From assembly GCF_910592395.1 (NCBI RefSeq), contig NC_088311.1, positions 11,846,501-11,906,500 of the forward strand: 60,000 bases of DNA, written 5' to 3'. A model generated the notes under the pieces. It was given only the letters and a program-made list of their open reading frames with translations. It had not been told where the DNA came from and did not search any database. The stretch is from Lineus longissimus (Eukaryota; Nemertea; Pilidiophora; Heteronemertea; Lineidae). The position numbers and the translations under genes are program-made. Of this stretch, positions 34,000-45,510 are shown one piece after another; within the stretch, counting starts at the first letter, position 1; each line of letters opens with the position of its first letter.

Positions 34000-34832
34000 T
34001 ATGGGCGGTTATTTCCGCATTAAATGATGTCCTAAAACGCGTCTTTATAACTGGCGACTCGTGTGTGCGTGTAGAGCAACCCGTGCGTACAGAGCAAAAC
34101 GCGCGTATCTAACTCGCGACCCCTACAAAGAACATAACGCGAATGTATAACTACTGTCGCATAAACGTGCCGTCGGATAACTAGTGTCGGATAACTAGTG
34201 TCGGATAAGTGCTGTCGGATAACTGCTGTCGCATATAAGGTTCCTCAGCCTCCCGCATCGCGGCGCTCTTGTGTCTTGATGATTATTGTTTTTGCTCTAA
34301 GCGACATACGATTTACCAATTGGTAACTGTAATGTAGTAGGCGCACTTCAAATGGCCTTACTTTTGCACTTAGCAGATGCTGCAATATTATCAACCCGAT
34401 TATCAAGAGGGACCTGGTCCTGGGTAGGCCTGCCCAACAAATTCACAACGTCTTGCAGCATGCGTGCTGCCCGCTGGAGCACATGTGGATCTTGATTAGT
34501 AGCCATTTTTCTCTTCTGTCTCAAACTCGGGATTACGTCGGTTAGAACAAAAGTAATAATAACTAGCGCCGCGATGCGGGAGGCTGAGGAACCTTATATG
34601 CGACAGCAGTTATCCGACAGCACTTATCCGACACTAGTTATCCGACACTAGTTATCCGACGGCACGTTTATGCGACAGTAGTTATACATTCGCGTTATGT
34701 TCTTTGTAGGGGTCGCGAGTTAGATACGCGCGTTTTGCTCTGTACGCACGGGTTGCTCTACACACACACACGAGTCGCCAGTTATAAAGACGCGTTTTAG
34801 GACATCATTTAATGCGGAAATAACCGCCCATA
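34000..34832. mobile_element. near-perfect palindromic transposon (833 bp) with 6-bp target duplication
   Basis: The left arm 34000-34267 (268 bp, starting TATGGGCGGTTATTTCCGCA) and right arm 34565-34832 are reverse complements with only one mismatch that I can see. ACACTG flanks both ends (33994-33999 and 34833-34838) as a target duplication. Each arm ends internally with several GTCGGATAACTA-like units. The 297-bp loop contains a 52-codon ORF on the minus strand. The near-identity of the arms suggests recent insertion or gene conversion. A 6-bp duplication is known for Polinton and IS3EU elements, but Polinton ends start with AG, unlike these. The superfamily is unassigned. Confidence 0.85.
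34348..34506 (-). CDS. 52-codon ORF in the loop of the palindromic element
   Basis: ATG to TGA, reading MATNQDPHVLQRAARMLQDV at its start and NIAASAKCKSKAI at its end. It is predicted to be mainly helical. It lies wholly between the inverted arms, so it travels with the element. It may be the 5' remnant of a transposase or accessory gene of the full-length parent. It is short enough to be chance, but the composition is protein-like. No family recognised. Confidence 0.3.
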   Translation of the reverse strand: MATNQDPHVLQRAARMLQDVVNLLGRPTQDQVPLDNRVDNIAASAKCKSKAI

Positions 34833-34838
34833 ACACTG

Positions 34839-36009
34839 CATCCTGCCTGGAGATCGTTCAGGTATAGTGGGCGGAGCTTATCTCAATTGGAGCGATGGTC
34901 AAACTGAATGCATGTGGATCGCGACAAACCTCGGTAAAAGGAATATAAAAAACACATATCGTTCTACAGGTAGTTCATATTAAAATAGTTCGTGAACAGA
35001 AATCAATGGTTCCAAAGTAAGTAAAAGTAGAGTGAGTATTCGTGGTTCATATTACTAGCAGTGTATGAATGACCAGTCATACGCTGCTGATATTACTCAT
35101 AGCGAATCTATACCAAATATGGAACACCTAGGTCATCGCCGAAGTTCCTTTTATGATATGGTCTCACAAGCCAGTGCGGACAATGTCTCCAGTTGAACCA
35201 TTTTTCTGCTACTACATTCTACTGGCTTGGGCTATTTAGCATGTTTGCAAGGGCCCGGTAGTTCAAAAGTACAAAAGTCACGTTAGCCCTAACGGTTACG
35301 TTAAAAGTGTCAGTATATTGCACTTAAAATTGTTCGATTTAATTACAGTTTACTTGTGAAACACCAGCGAGATAAATCAAAACTGACAAAATTTCTGTGC
35401 ATAAATTTTGCCGCAGGAAATACAACGGGCTTATAAATCGGCCATTCAACGGACAAACATCTTTGCGCCAAAAACATACGTCGGACATGTTGGCGAAAAT
35501 GACGTTACACCATGTAAATTTGAGAAGGACGTCATGGGCATTCTCGGTCTATCGGAAACACATACCCAAGGTCAAGGACCTGAGGAGGTTCGTGTGTCAA
35601 TGAAAATTTCTGACAATAAAATACGACAACGTGAGTACTGTAACGTACTGGGGGGGAACCGCCCCAAGTCGTCACGATTGGAGGGGGAATTATCCATGGC
35701 CTCCCAGAGGTCAGATGTTCGACCGACTGTCTCCAGAGATCCTTCCCCTAATATACGTTAGTAACAAGATCATCAGAACAAGAAAGATGGTAAGACGATT
35801 TTTGGACTTACCCTTGTTCTTTTTTTCTGGATTTAATACAAAGGACTCGGGAGGTCTTCTTAAATGACCTTGGGTGTATCTCTTACTCCCCTTTTTTCTC
35901 TGTTGCTCTTCCGCTCTCTCGCTCTCTCTCTGAGATGGACGCCCTGTGGTCTGGTTTATACATGGGCCCTATAAGGGCCAGCCAATGATAGCCGGTCACC
36001 TGATGTTTT
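34839..36009. other. non-coding DNA
   Basis: Overlapping frames at 35397-35867 look interesting in length but read differently in each frame and show no domain. Nothing further is supported before the LINE endonuclease fragment. Confidence 0.25.
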
Positions 36010-36647
36010 CAGTTTTGGGGGACTCGTGGCAGGATGCCCGGATTCCACGAACATTCCACCAGGTTAACAATAGTTACCCTGGCGAGCTATAAGGGAACCA
36101 GTACCTACTCTTCTCAGCATGCAATAACAACTCGCAACACGGTGTTGGTATCCTCATTGATAAAGCACTGAATCCCAGCTTCAGCACAATATCCGAAAGA
36201 ATATGCACAGCCACAGCAAAACTGCACCAGCAAAATCTCACCCTGCATGTATATCTGCCTATGCACTTACCCTCATCAAAAGTGAAGAAAACACTCAAGT
36301 CCTTGAAGATTTTTATGAACAACTAGAAAAAGCCATTGATCACATCCCAACCAGAGACGTCACAATCATCGTTGGCGACTTCAATGCCAAAACAGGATCA
36401 GGATGGCAGGAATTTCCAAGCAACATTGGAAAATATGGAAAAGGACTTATGAACTCAAGTGGAAGGTATCTACTAGAATATCTAGACAGACACGACCTTA
36501 TTATCACTAACACTCTGTTCATCACAAGATGTCACATCGACATTGACATCTCCTGAATGTATAAATGCACACAAGAATGCTCACGAAGGAACTTTAAGAA
36601 AAAATCTGTACCGTAACCGAATAGACTATATCATAACTAATGTCACG

Positions 36648-37241
36648 GGTCGCAAAGGGTGTGGAGGCCGGGGCGTGTCTTCCTGTCCTCCGTAAGATGT
36701 TGTCCGGGACTGCAGCAAATGATAGGGACACCCGAATGGCTGATCAAGAGGTCGGGAATCAGGTACGCCGAGACGAGAGGAAGTCGTTGAACGTAAGTTA
36801 ATGACAACACAAACAAGAAACGAATTGTTAGGTCATGCTAGTCACTGATGTCCACACAAGAATATTCAGTTTCGCAGATTTTATAACAGATGATATCACA
36901 ATACTGGTGTGAGCTTACTTCCACGACGAATTGATAAAGTGTTTAGCCCTGAAGCTAGAATATAGTCACTGCTCTGAAGCTGACTGATTGTTACGCTCGG
37001 GAGCGGAGTTGAAACTATTGCCCTGAGGCTAGATGATAAGCTCTGCTCTGAAGCTGACTGATTGTTACGCTCGGGAGCGGAGTTAAAACTATTGCCCTGA
37101 GGCTAGATGATAAGCTCTGCTCGGAAGCTGACTGTTACGCTTGGGAGCGGAGTTAAGACTATTTCTGCTACTTCGTTGAGAGCTGTTCGTTCTAAAAACG
37201 TACCCTTATTTGGGTATCAAAATCAATAAATACCGAACGAA
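36648..37241 (+). repeat. dispersed repeat R1, direct copy, inserted in the LINE
   Basis: Counterpart of 22358-22861 in the opposite orientation. Three copies of a ~73-bp unit (core TGTTACGCTCGGGAGCGGAG and CCTGAGGCTAGATGATAAG) lie at about 36965-37160. The LINE coding sequence stops just before it and resumes about 135 bp after it, so R1 or a larger unit carrying it was inserted into the LINE. Exact target duplication not found. Confidence 0.75.
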
Positions 37242-37632
37242 CGGATCTTCAAACCCGTAGAGTGTGCGTCATTGCACTTTTCTGTAATTCTAAATAGTTA
37301 GGGTTTCCCAAGGTTATCGTGGTCTGGAAGTCCAAGCTCGAATGTTATCTACTTTGTACCATCAGCTTACAGAAATTTTGTAAACGACTCGCGTTCATAT
37401 GAAGGGATTAACACATCAACTGATTATAAACTGATTAAAGCGACCATAAAACTATCGTGGTGGAAAAAGCAATCACAAACCAAAAGAAAGCCGCGTGTCA
37501 ACGTAAACAAACTTATTGAGAGCACTTTTGATAGAAAAAACTACCAACAAAAGGCAAATGACTATCTGCGAAGTAAATCTATCACACAAGACCCAAAAGA
37601 ACAAAATCGAGGCGACATGCAAAGAAGCTGGC

Positions 37633-38575
37633 CAAGGAGGATACCGCGGTGACGTCACATCACGTGATCCCGACCCATATTAGTGATCGCTATGGCCAAT
37701 CAGATTCAGTCTACTGACAGCACCAGCACTGAACATATCTCCACGTCACACTGTCTGGTGCGCTCCTGTACACAAAAACACCAATAGACATGAAATATTG
37801 CAATACCTAGTATGGATTCTTCCTGTGTAAAATAAAATTTACAGAGCAGATTAACTTCCACGAATAAAAAAGACGTTTGGCGTGGCCAAATTGCGGAAAT
37901 AATGTCTCCGCTAAAATACACTACGAAATACACTAGGCAATGCACTACGCAATATACAGTAGAGATGCAGTTGAGTTTGTTATTGTTTTGACTTAGAAGC
38001 CCGCCCATATCATAATATATTCATGTATTCATGAAGTATGAACTCATTTCTGTCCCATACAACTCTAAGAACAGTCAATTTCTCCTTAAATCATCACCGA
38101 AACAGCGATATCCGCAGGAAGATTTCGTTCTAGTGTCCGAAAATGCATGATCTTACAGGGGCGCTAACTCGACAAATAGAGGGGATCTATGGGGATCTAT
38201 GCGAGTTTTAGGTATTACAGGTCTCGAACTTGTAAAATCTGTAAACATGCCTCCAAATCCCATTATGATAATGAAGAGATTGCCCCATATCTGGGAGACT
38301 GTTTTGAAACCATCGCTAATTTTGGAAGATCGGTGCCGGCTATTTGGTTTAAAAAACCCTATTTTTCCCCATCAAAACAGCACTTTTCATTATTCAAATG
38401 ATAGCTCATTGTCTGAAGACTTATTTCATAGCAGAAAAGTACTAATAACTCTGACTTGATGCGAAAAATCTAACTTTTTTGATGACTTGATTTTCCCTTG
38501 GCCGTGGATCGAGTTTGTTTACAATATGCAGCGCCATCTTGGAAAAGCCGTGACGTCACCGCGGTATCCTCCTTG
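37633..38575. mobile_element. non-autonomous TIR element, 943 bp, 9-bp target duplication
   Basis: The ends are complementary for about 27 bp, starting CAAGGAGGATACCGCGGTGA and including TGACGTCAC. GAAGCTGGC stands on both sides (37624-37632 and 38576-38584). Removing the element and one copy of GAAGCTGGC makes the LINE frame continuous from before to after the site, which confirms the borders. A 9-bp duplication is typical of Mutator-like elements; a 7-bp reading with one extra terminal base is also possible. There is no coding sequence inside; short frames near 37706-38008 and 38189-38459 show no domain. Confidence 0.8.
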
Positions 38576-40394
38576 GAAGCTGGCCTTAAAACGTACGGTG
38601 AAGTAACCAAAACCAAGAGACATGACGATCAAATCCTAGTCGAACTTTTAGAAAAGCAAAACCAACTGAGAAACCAGATCAACACTAGCCAGGTGAAAGA
38701 ACAAAGGCAACAACAGCGAAAAGAAAGAAATAGTATCATGAAGCAACTGCACAAGAGAGTCAGAACATTGGCGGACCTGAAGATCGAAGCACAACTCGAA
38801 CCCATTGAGGCGTATAAAGTAGATACCCGTAAATGCTACCAAGCCATGAGGGAGATTAACAACAAGAAGCCACTCATTGTAGAAGACAGATATGGTAACA
38901 TTGCCGGCTCGGGAGAGGAACAGATAAACATCATAACAGAACACTTCAGAAAAGCCTTTACCACTAACCAGACCGATGAAGAATACTTAACCATAAAACC
39001 AGCGACCATGATGTCCCCCTTCACAACTGCCGAAATTATAAAAGTACATGGAGTATGTATCACCAGAGACACATGAAGAAATTGCAAGCCTACTCCACGA
39101 CATCGCAGAAACAGGAAGCTACCCCAAAGAAATAAAACAAGTAATCCTCACCCCGCTCAAAAACCTGGAAAGAACCTGGCCCTGCTGCACATCTCCAACC
39201 AATCATACTACTATCCATTATCAAAAAGATACTCGCCATATGCCTCATCAGAAGATGCTGGGACAAACCTAGCACCAGGATACCCCTAGCAGAAGCTGCT
39301 TACCAGCCAGAGAGGAGCACAACAGAACCAGTCTTCGCCATACAAACCCTCGCGGAAAAAGCCATAACATAAAGTTCATACAATATCTATCTACTTCCAC
39401 TCGACATGAGCAATGCCTTCGACACAGTGAGCCGCCCAAAACTACTACAAGACCTAAGTGAGATTTTACAAGGAGACGAACTGCACATGATGTCTATCCT
39501 TATCAGAGATGTCTGTCTGAAAATCAAAGTCGGTAACAACACTGGGGATGAGATCAAAACAGAGGTTGGAATCGCACAAGGCGACTGCCTGAGTGCAGTA
39601 CACTTTATCTTCTATCCAGCAAGATCCACGACCACGCCTATGCTTACACAGAAACAGCTGTACTGCCTAGCGAACACAAAGATCACAAATATCACAAACC
39701 CTCAAGAAACTCATACTTTGAAGTCGACCATAAGTATGCTGATGACATCACCTGGGCCACCACTGCGAAACACAGAGAGGAACACGTCTAGAAAACAGTC
39801 CCGCCAACCCTCGGAAAACAACATCTAATTATGACTGACACAAAGACAGATGAATTTGAAATCAAACGAAATGGAGGAGACGAATGGAAAAGCTGCAAAC
39901 TCCTGGGTATCCTTTAAGACACCGAAAAGGTATTAATCGCAGAAAAATCCTTGCTACAAACGCCTACAAAACCCTTCACAACATCTTTAACAGCCGAAAA
40001 GACAGAATCATCATCAAACTAAGAGCCTTTAATGCATATGTAGCTAGTATATTCCTCTACAATAGCTAGCTGTGGACACTGACAAAACAACGAGAACAGA
40101 TAATCGACGCTTCCCAACGAAGACACCTAAGAAGAATTATAGAATACCAATGGCCAAAGAAGATAACCAATGAAGAACTATATAAACGAACCCAAGCAAA
40201 ACCCTGGAGCACCACCATCCGGAGAAGACGAATGAACTGGCTCGGACACCTTCTGAGACTCCATTCCGAAACACCAGCCAGAACGTCCCTACAAGAATAC
40301 CTGAGGATCACTAAAAGACCAAAAGGCCGACCACAACTTACATGAATGGAACAGATCAAACGTGATCTAAACAGCGCCAACATCGAAATAGATC

Positions 40395-40797
40395 TTAAGA
40401 ATCCAGGAGAAACCATAAGAACACTTTGTTTAGTTCTTTATCTAGTTCGATTACGACATATTTTCCCTGATCAATCTGTCCTAATTTGTGGTCTGGCATT
40501 GTGTAGGTGGTGTTGATGGTCTTATTTTCCTTTGTTATCTTGAGCACTTTGCATATCGATGGTATGAAACTCATTTGCCAATCTCTCGCCCAGCTGGTGA
40601 GTTTGTGATCTTTCTGTAGGTTGGATGCATCTTCTGGCGTGGTGAGGTTTCTGTAGAAAAGGCAGTCATCGATCAGCAAATAGGCGAATGTAACTTCCGA
40701 TGCCTGCGCCAATGTCATTGATGTTCAGCAGAAAAAGGAGGGGCCCTAACACAGTTCCTTGTCTCCCCGTCGACTACCACTCTCTGTTTCCTTTTTG
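40395..40797 (-). pseudogene. reverse transcriptase fragment of another LINE
   Basis: Minus-strand pieces read GTVLGPLLFLLNINDI, then LFAD, then, after a small frame break, DCLFYRNLTTPEDASNLQKD and KLTSWARDWQMSFIPS. These are motifs B and C and the following region of a non-LTR reverse transcriptase of the Jockey/CR1 type. It abuts the 3' end of the plus-strand LINE at about 40400, so one inserted beside or into the other. Only this ~400-bp part is present. Confidence 0.8.
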
Positions 40798-40971
40798 TTA
40801 ACTATTCTTGATCCACTGGTTCGCAGTCCCTCTCACTCCGTAGTGGCAGAGCTCAATTTCTGTCACCAACCAACGATTAGGCCCAGGTCTGGGATGCGAG
40901 GCATGTTCTGGAATCCTTCTGATGGCAATCCTTTGTCCATTACCACTACAACCTATACATTTTCAGATTTG

Positions 40972-41640
40972 TAGAGACCAAGGAGAGTCGTTAAGAGCAC
41001 TTTCAATGGATTTTATCTGATAGGTGCCACTAAGTGGCGCCACCTTTTGTACCACACGGGTCCTAGAAATTGTGTGAATTTGCCTAGTCAGTCATAGATC
41101 TGTAAAATAATGTATATTTCTTCGTAAAGCAACAACCATGTGATAGCCAGGGGAATACGTTTTATTCTTAAATCAAATTAGAAAAACATATGGGTGTTGC
41201 GGCTTAACATTGATAAAATTTGACTTGAAGTGAAACGACAGCAATTGACTATCGCGCAACTATCGCCAGACTCGCCCGGCAGATTGAAGGTATGTTACAT
41301 ATTGTGTGGGCGAGGTATTTGTTAACATTTCTAGGTTCGTAGAGACCTACCGACGCATTTTAGAGCATTCTGGACGGATTTAATGAGATTGGAAACCAAT
41401 AGGTGGCGCCACCTTTGATACCCCCAGGTCTTGCAAACGGTCAAAAATTGGCAAAAAAAGTTCCCGCTGTGATGCTTAAGTGATTCTGGTCAAAGACATA
41501 ATGAAAAAATTATCTATTTCACCTTTAAGAACCACCCTGTGATAGCCAGGAGAAAACCTTTCCTAAATTTGATCAAAAAATGCACGGTCGTTGCGGCTCT
41601 TCCTTACTCAAATGTAGCTTGAAGGGAACCCATATGAATT
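40972..41640 (+). repeat. diverged tandem duplication around GGTGGCGCCACC
   Basis: Segment 40972-41215 resembles 41338-41630: GTAGAGACC, a T(A/G)AG(A/G)GCA(C/T)T word, T(A)GGTGGCGCCACCTTT (palindromic core at about 41403; TAAGTGGCGCCACC at about 41033), the word TGTGATAGCCAGG, then GTTGCGGCT. The copies are about 367 bp apart. Non-coding. Confidence 0.55.
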
Positions 41641-44438
41641 AGCACACGTTGAACAAGGCCAAATCTCGCCCCGCGGGTTTCTTCTTCAGGCGGAGACGAT
41701 AGAAATACTTTTTTTTAATTATGTGATCCTTATTTTAACCTCTAGGTTTTCGTCTTCGTCGATTTTCTCCTTGAAATGTTCATGTTGGAATCTCGCTGTT
41801 TACATTTTCTGGTTCTTCCACCATTTTGTATGTCAGGTAACCACGAGTTTCAGTGGCCTGTTGCCCAACCAATCACATCGTGAACCTGAGGCCGATAGGC
41901 TTGTTTTGTTTGTGTAACAAACAAAAAATCGTGGGACCATACCCTAGTTATAATAACAACAAGTCTGGATATGTGAATGTGGTGTTTATTTCTTAATGTT
42001 GCACTGTCTACTATTAATTACACACTGTATGCTGTGTGCTTCAAGAGCATACACTATGTACAAAGCACTACAGTCATGCTGACTCTCAACTTAGTTTCTG
42101 AAATTACAACGATGTGGGCCTACTACCTACGAAATAAAGAACAGGGGGGTTTAATAATATTTAGCTTGGACCATTGGGGGAGGCATAGCCAGGTTCATCA
42201 CCTTAAAGTTGAACAAAATTGGAATTTAGATGGAGAAGAAGAAAAACATGGTCATGGAAGACATGTTGGAAATTTGTGACACCAGATTGAGGCTCAGTTC
42301 AATCAGGTCACAGGCCTACAGGCCTACAAAGGGTGTAACAAAAAATTGAGGCCCAAATACAAAATGACCTGGCTACATTTGCAAGTTTTATACACCAGTG
42401 TAATTTGTCAAACATAAGAATTTTGACTTACTTACCGCCCGCATGCCGTTTTAACCCCCGCCAAAATATTTCATTATTTTCCAAAAAAATCATTATTTTG
42501 AAAAATATGGCTCAGTAAAGCATGAAAGACATACAACATCGTAAACATAGGGGGTGGTTAGCATTAATACTACCAATTTTCTACCGCGAAACATCGATGT
42601 CGGCTCATGCCCAGAGCGCCAAAGTGAAGATTTACCGAGAAAACTCGAAGATGACCGAACATTCCCGAAGGTGAGTGCCACAATCTGCCTCACGACGTTA
42701 CCAAATTTTTTATTCCCGGGTATATTTCTACCTTTCCCGTGTTCACAATAAAAGAAATAAACAATCATCCATCAAATACAATAGTCACTGATTGAAATTT
42801 CGTCGATTGTATCATATGATGGCGTGATATGTTGTTGGTATAGACTGATTTGCAATCACTCGTCTGGATGTCATGATGAGCAGACCGCATGCAATGGGCG
42901 ATACTAAAGCGCCGTCTATAAATTCGCGTTGAGCAGTTCTGGAACTAAATAGTCAATAATGAGTTTAGTGAATTCAACGGGGCCTACACACGTCCTGTGC
43001 AATTAGACGAGTGCACGGTTTTAACTCTCAAGTACATATTTGGAGAGGTATTGAAAAAAATATATGCTGTGGCAAGTCTACAGATAAAAAGAAATTATTT
43101 GATGAAAAAATTAATTTCGAATTTTGCTAATTTGGTAATAGAAATTATTAGAAATTGTTTTGAGTTTTTTCTGCCAGTTGGCTGAAAAGAGTGGAAATAT
43201 CGAAGTCTGTCTAATTTGTCGATTATCAAAAAATTTCCGTGGTCAACTACCAGTTTATTTTTCACCATTTACTTGCCCGACTGTCCGGAATAACATAATC
43301 TAAATTTCAGATTCACAACCCCACGCAGTATTTGATGCGTCGCGGTCAAACATTGACAATTTAACTGCTAAAAGGCTTAAAAAATCAATTGTGGTCTTGT
43401 CTCTCACACAAGCAGCCTCTGAGGCGCTGAAACAATTACTAGTACCTGTATTTTCTCAGAAAAAATAAATAATGAATAATGAAAAATGAAAAAAAGCCTC
43501 ATCATCCTTTGAAATCACTCGGACGGTAAACCGGATTATTCATTCCCATGGCCTTAAGGAGGGTGAAAAATATTGGCGAAGCGTGTGCGGTGCTCCTGGG
43601 TCGTCTTACACGGCATTGGAACGTCGTACTTGCCTTATCAAATTTTTTATCTAAACTGGTTATCTATTTTTCTTTATATGGGTTACGTAGTCCCACGGGA
43701 CATAAATATCATATCAATTGGGTCAATAACTATCTCCCATTCATAAAATTTTCACAACATAGAACTAAAAATTTCTCAGTCTGGGACAGACTGCTTTTTC
43801 AAGGGGGAGGGGGGGGGCATGGGGCATGTAACGTGAAGTCCTGAAATTATAGGCTTCACGGTATTCATAGGGTTAATTTGTAAAAAGGATAGGGACTGGC
43901 CTTATCTTAATTTGGTAAGCTCTTCGCCTTTGTTTCGCACCTTTCTTTAGTAATCTCATTGGTCAAAAGTTCGGGAGTTAGAGTCACGCGTTCGGAATCT
44001 AATAAACAAAGTTTAGTTAGTCGTGTCTTAAAGGGATAGCTGGTTAGTTTCTCTCGTAAAAGTATTGCTTAGCGTCCCGGTCGTGGTCACCTGGTACGTG
44101 GCTATCTAATCACGGCTTTCCGCTGGTATATGTCTACCAGAGGGGGGGGGGGGGGGCACCTGACATGGTCAGTTCTTGCTGGACCCCTCATATCAGATGG
44201 CCTCGGCAGTTCTTTAATTAACAACCTTTCATAATAATGCCGGACTCTGGACTAGTGGCTCGGCTCCTAAATACTTAAGCGGTGGTTGCGGGGACACAGT
44301 CTCTCTCTGCCATCCACCCAGGATAATGTCCGGAGCGGAATTTCATTTGATGTCGAGTATGTTGGCGTTGTTTCGGAGTAGGGCCTAGAGCCTTTAGTCC
44401 GAGTGCCTGGAGGCCTATATCCTGGGCGAGATAAATAG
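41641..44438. other. non-coding DNA
   Basis: Includes a G tract at about 44142-44156 and AGGCCTAC words near 42300. Frames of 60-100 codons are present but carry no domain. No RNA gene, no terminal repeats recognised. Confidence 0.25.
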
Positions 44439-44439
44439 A

Positions 44440-44441
<2 letters not shown>

Positions 44442-44535
<94 letters not shown>
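44442..44535 (+). repeat. (GAT)31 microsatellite
   Basis: Uninterrupted TGA/GAT triplets. The poly-Met frame across it is an artefact. Confidence 0.95.
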
Positions 44536-44536
<1 letters not shown>

Positions 44537-45288
44537 ATTGTAGACTACATGTACATGTATATGTTATATTTTTTCAAACTGAAATTATTAGGGAGTTTAG
44601 CGTGTTGGCTCGCGGGTAGTCAATGGAACATTTTCATAGGCAGAAATCTGGCCTATAACCTTCGGCGGAGGGATCTTGTATGTTTTGCTCGAAGGTCCAC
44701 GAGGGTCGTCTACAATTCGTGGGGCTTTGTGGGTATACGTCGGCTAGTTACAAAATACGCGCCGCCCGGTTCTTGGCCAATCCCATTCGGATGCCTTTGG
44801 CTGCCCCAACCGAGAGGGAACGCGACCCAGTACTCACTGGTACTGGTACTGGGCACGGACTGCTGAGATTGCCGATTTTCCGCAAATTCGAACCCCTCTA
44901 GCTCTTACTTCTCCCGAAACATGTAGTAAACAATCAACCCTGAATAAGATGTTTGACGCAGATATGAGGTTTAACATCGATTCGCTCGTTAGTATAGGAT
45001 TCCTTCTCTGTAAGCCAACCCAAGAGCTCTTTAACTCTCTGAATCCAAAAATGTCTTTAAAAATCTCTTTGTATAATAAGACGAACTCGCCTGCTTCACG
45101 TCGCTTTTCTTGGCTATACCCGACTTAAAGCGTTCTTTCGACGTGACAATGCCAAAAATATCTCGGGTGGATTCAATTGTCCGAGCCGTCCCGAGCAACA
45201 AGAATGGCCTATTCAGCGTCTCAACAGATGCAGATCATAAGATTTAAATTACTCGGCAGCTCCGGTAGGAAACTTTTTCGAGCCCCTC

Positions 45289-45492
45289 ACGATTCGATTT
45301 GAAGCGTTTATTAAGAATCACGGCTTCACGGTTCGCAAGTTAGACTACACATCTCATGAAAGTGCATATTTCAAGTCATTTCGACTGACAGTACCTAAAT
45401 CTGAATTCGATAAACTTTTTGACGATTCGTTATCAATGGCCCAGTGGGGTCTGTATCCGCAAATATGTCACGCCAAAGTCAGAGGCGGGTAG
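45289..45492 (+). pseudogene. LINE ORF1, C-terminal fragment
   Basis: A 67-codon frame reading FEAFIKNHGFTVRKLDYTSH, then FKSFRLTVPKSEFDKLFDDS, and ending at TAG, 19 bases before the ORF2 frame. The FRLTVPKSEF-type stretch just before the endonuclease ORF is the usual end of ORF1 in CR1/L2-like LINEs, an RNA-binding protein. A preceding piece (VRAVPSNKNGLFSVSTDADH, about 45150-45245) in another frame probably belongs to the same ORF1. Confidence 0.5.
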
Positions 45493-45510
45493 AATTTAAA
45501 CGGTACGTTC

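Larger units (their letters stand above)
36010..40400 (+). mobile_element. APE-type LINE, ORF2 in pieces, with two nested insertions
   Basis: Endonuclease pieces come first: HGVGILIDKALNPSFST near 36140, then a frame change to TRDVTIIVGDFNAKTGSGWQ (36203-36556; the GDFN motif) and YRNRIDYIITNVTGRK near 36610. After repeat R1 (36648-37241) the linker resumes at about 37376, is interrupted by the 943-bp element (37633-38575), and continues at 38585. Reverse transcriptase follows: LDMSNAFDTVSR (motif A, 39406), VGIAQGDCLS (motif B) and YADDITW (motif C, about 39734). The C-terminal domain reads RRHLRRIIEYQWPKKITNEE and MNWLGHLLRLHSE (40090-40260). Several frame changes and stops show a dead copy. 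Confidence 0.85.

Noticed and set aside
34000-34832. Palindromic element as a Polinton-derived MITE because of the 6-bp duplication
   Set aside because: Its ends start TATGGG rather than the AG expected for Polintons, and it shares no sequence with the Polinton at 50-60 kb.
42493-42768. 91-codon minus-strand frame (and overlapping plus frame)
   Set aside because: No domain, both strands open, AT-rich flanks; treated as chance.
44441-44866. 141-codon frame starting with poly-Met
   Set aside because: The first 31 codons are a GAT/ATG microsatellite and the rest shows no domain.
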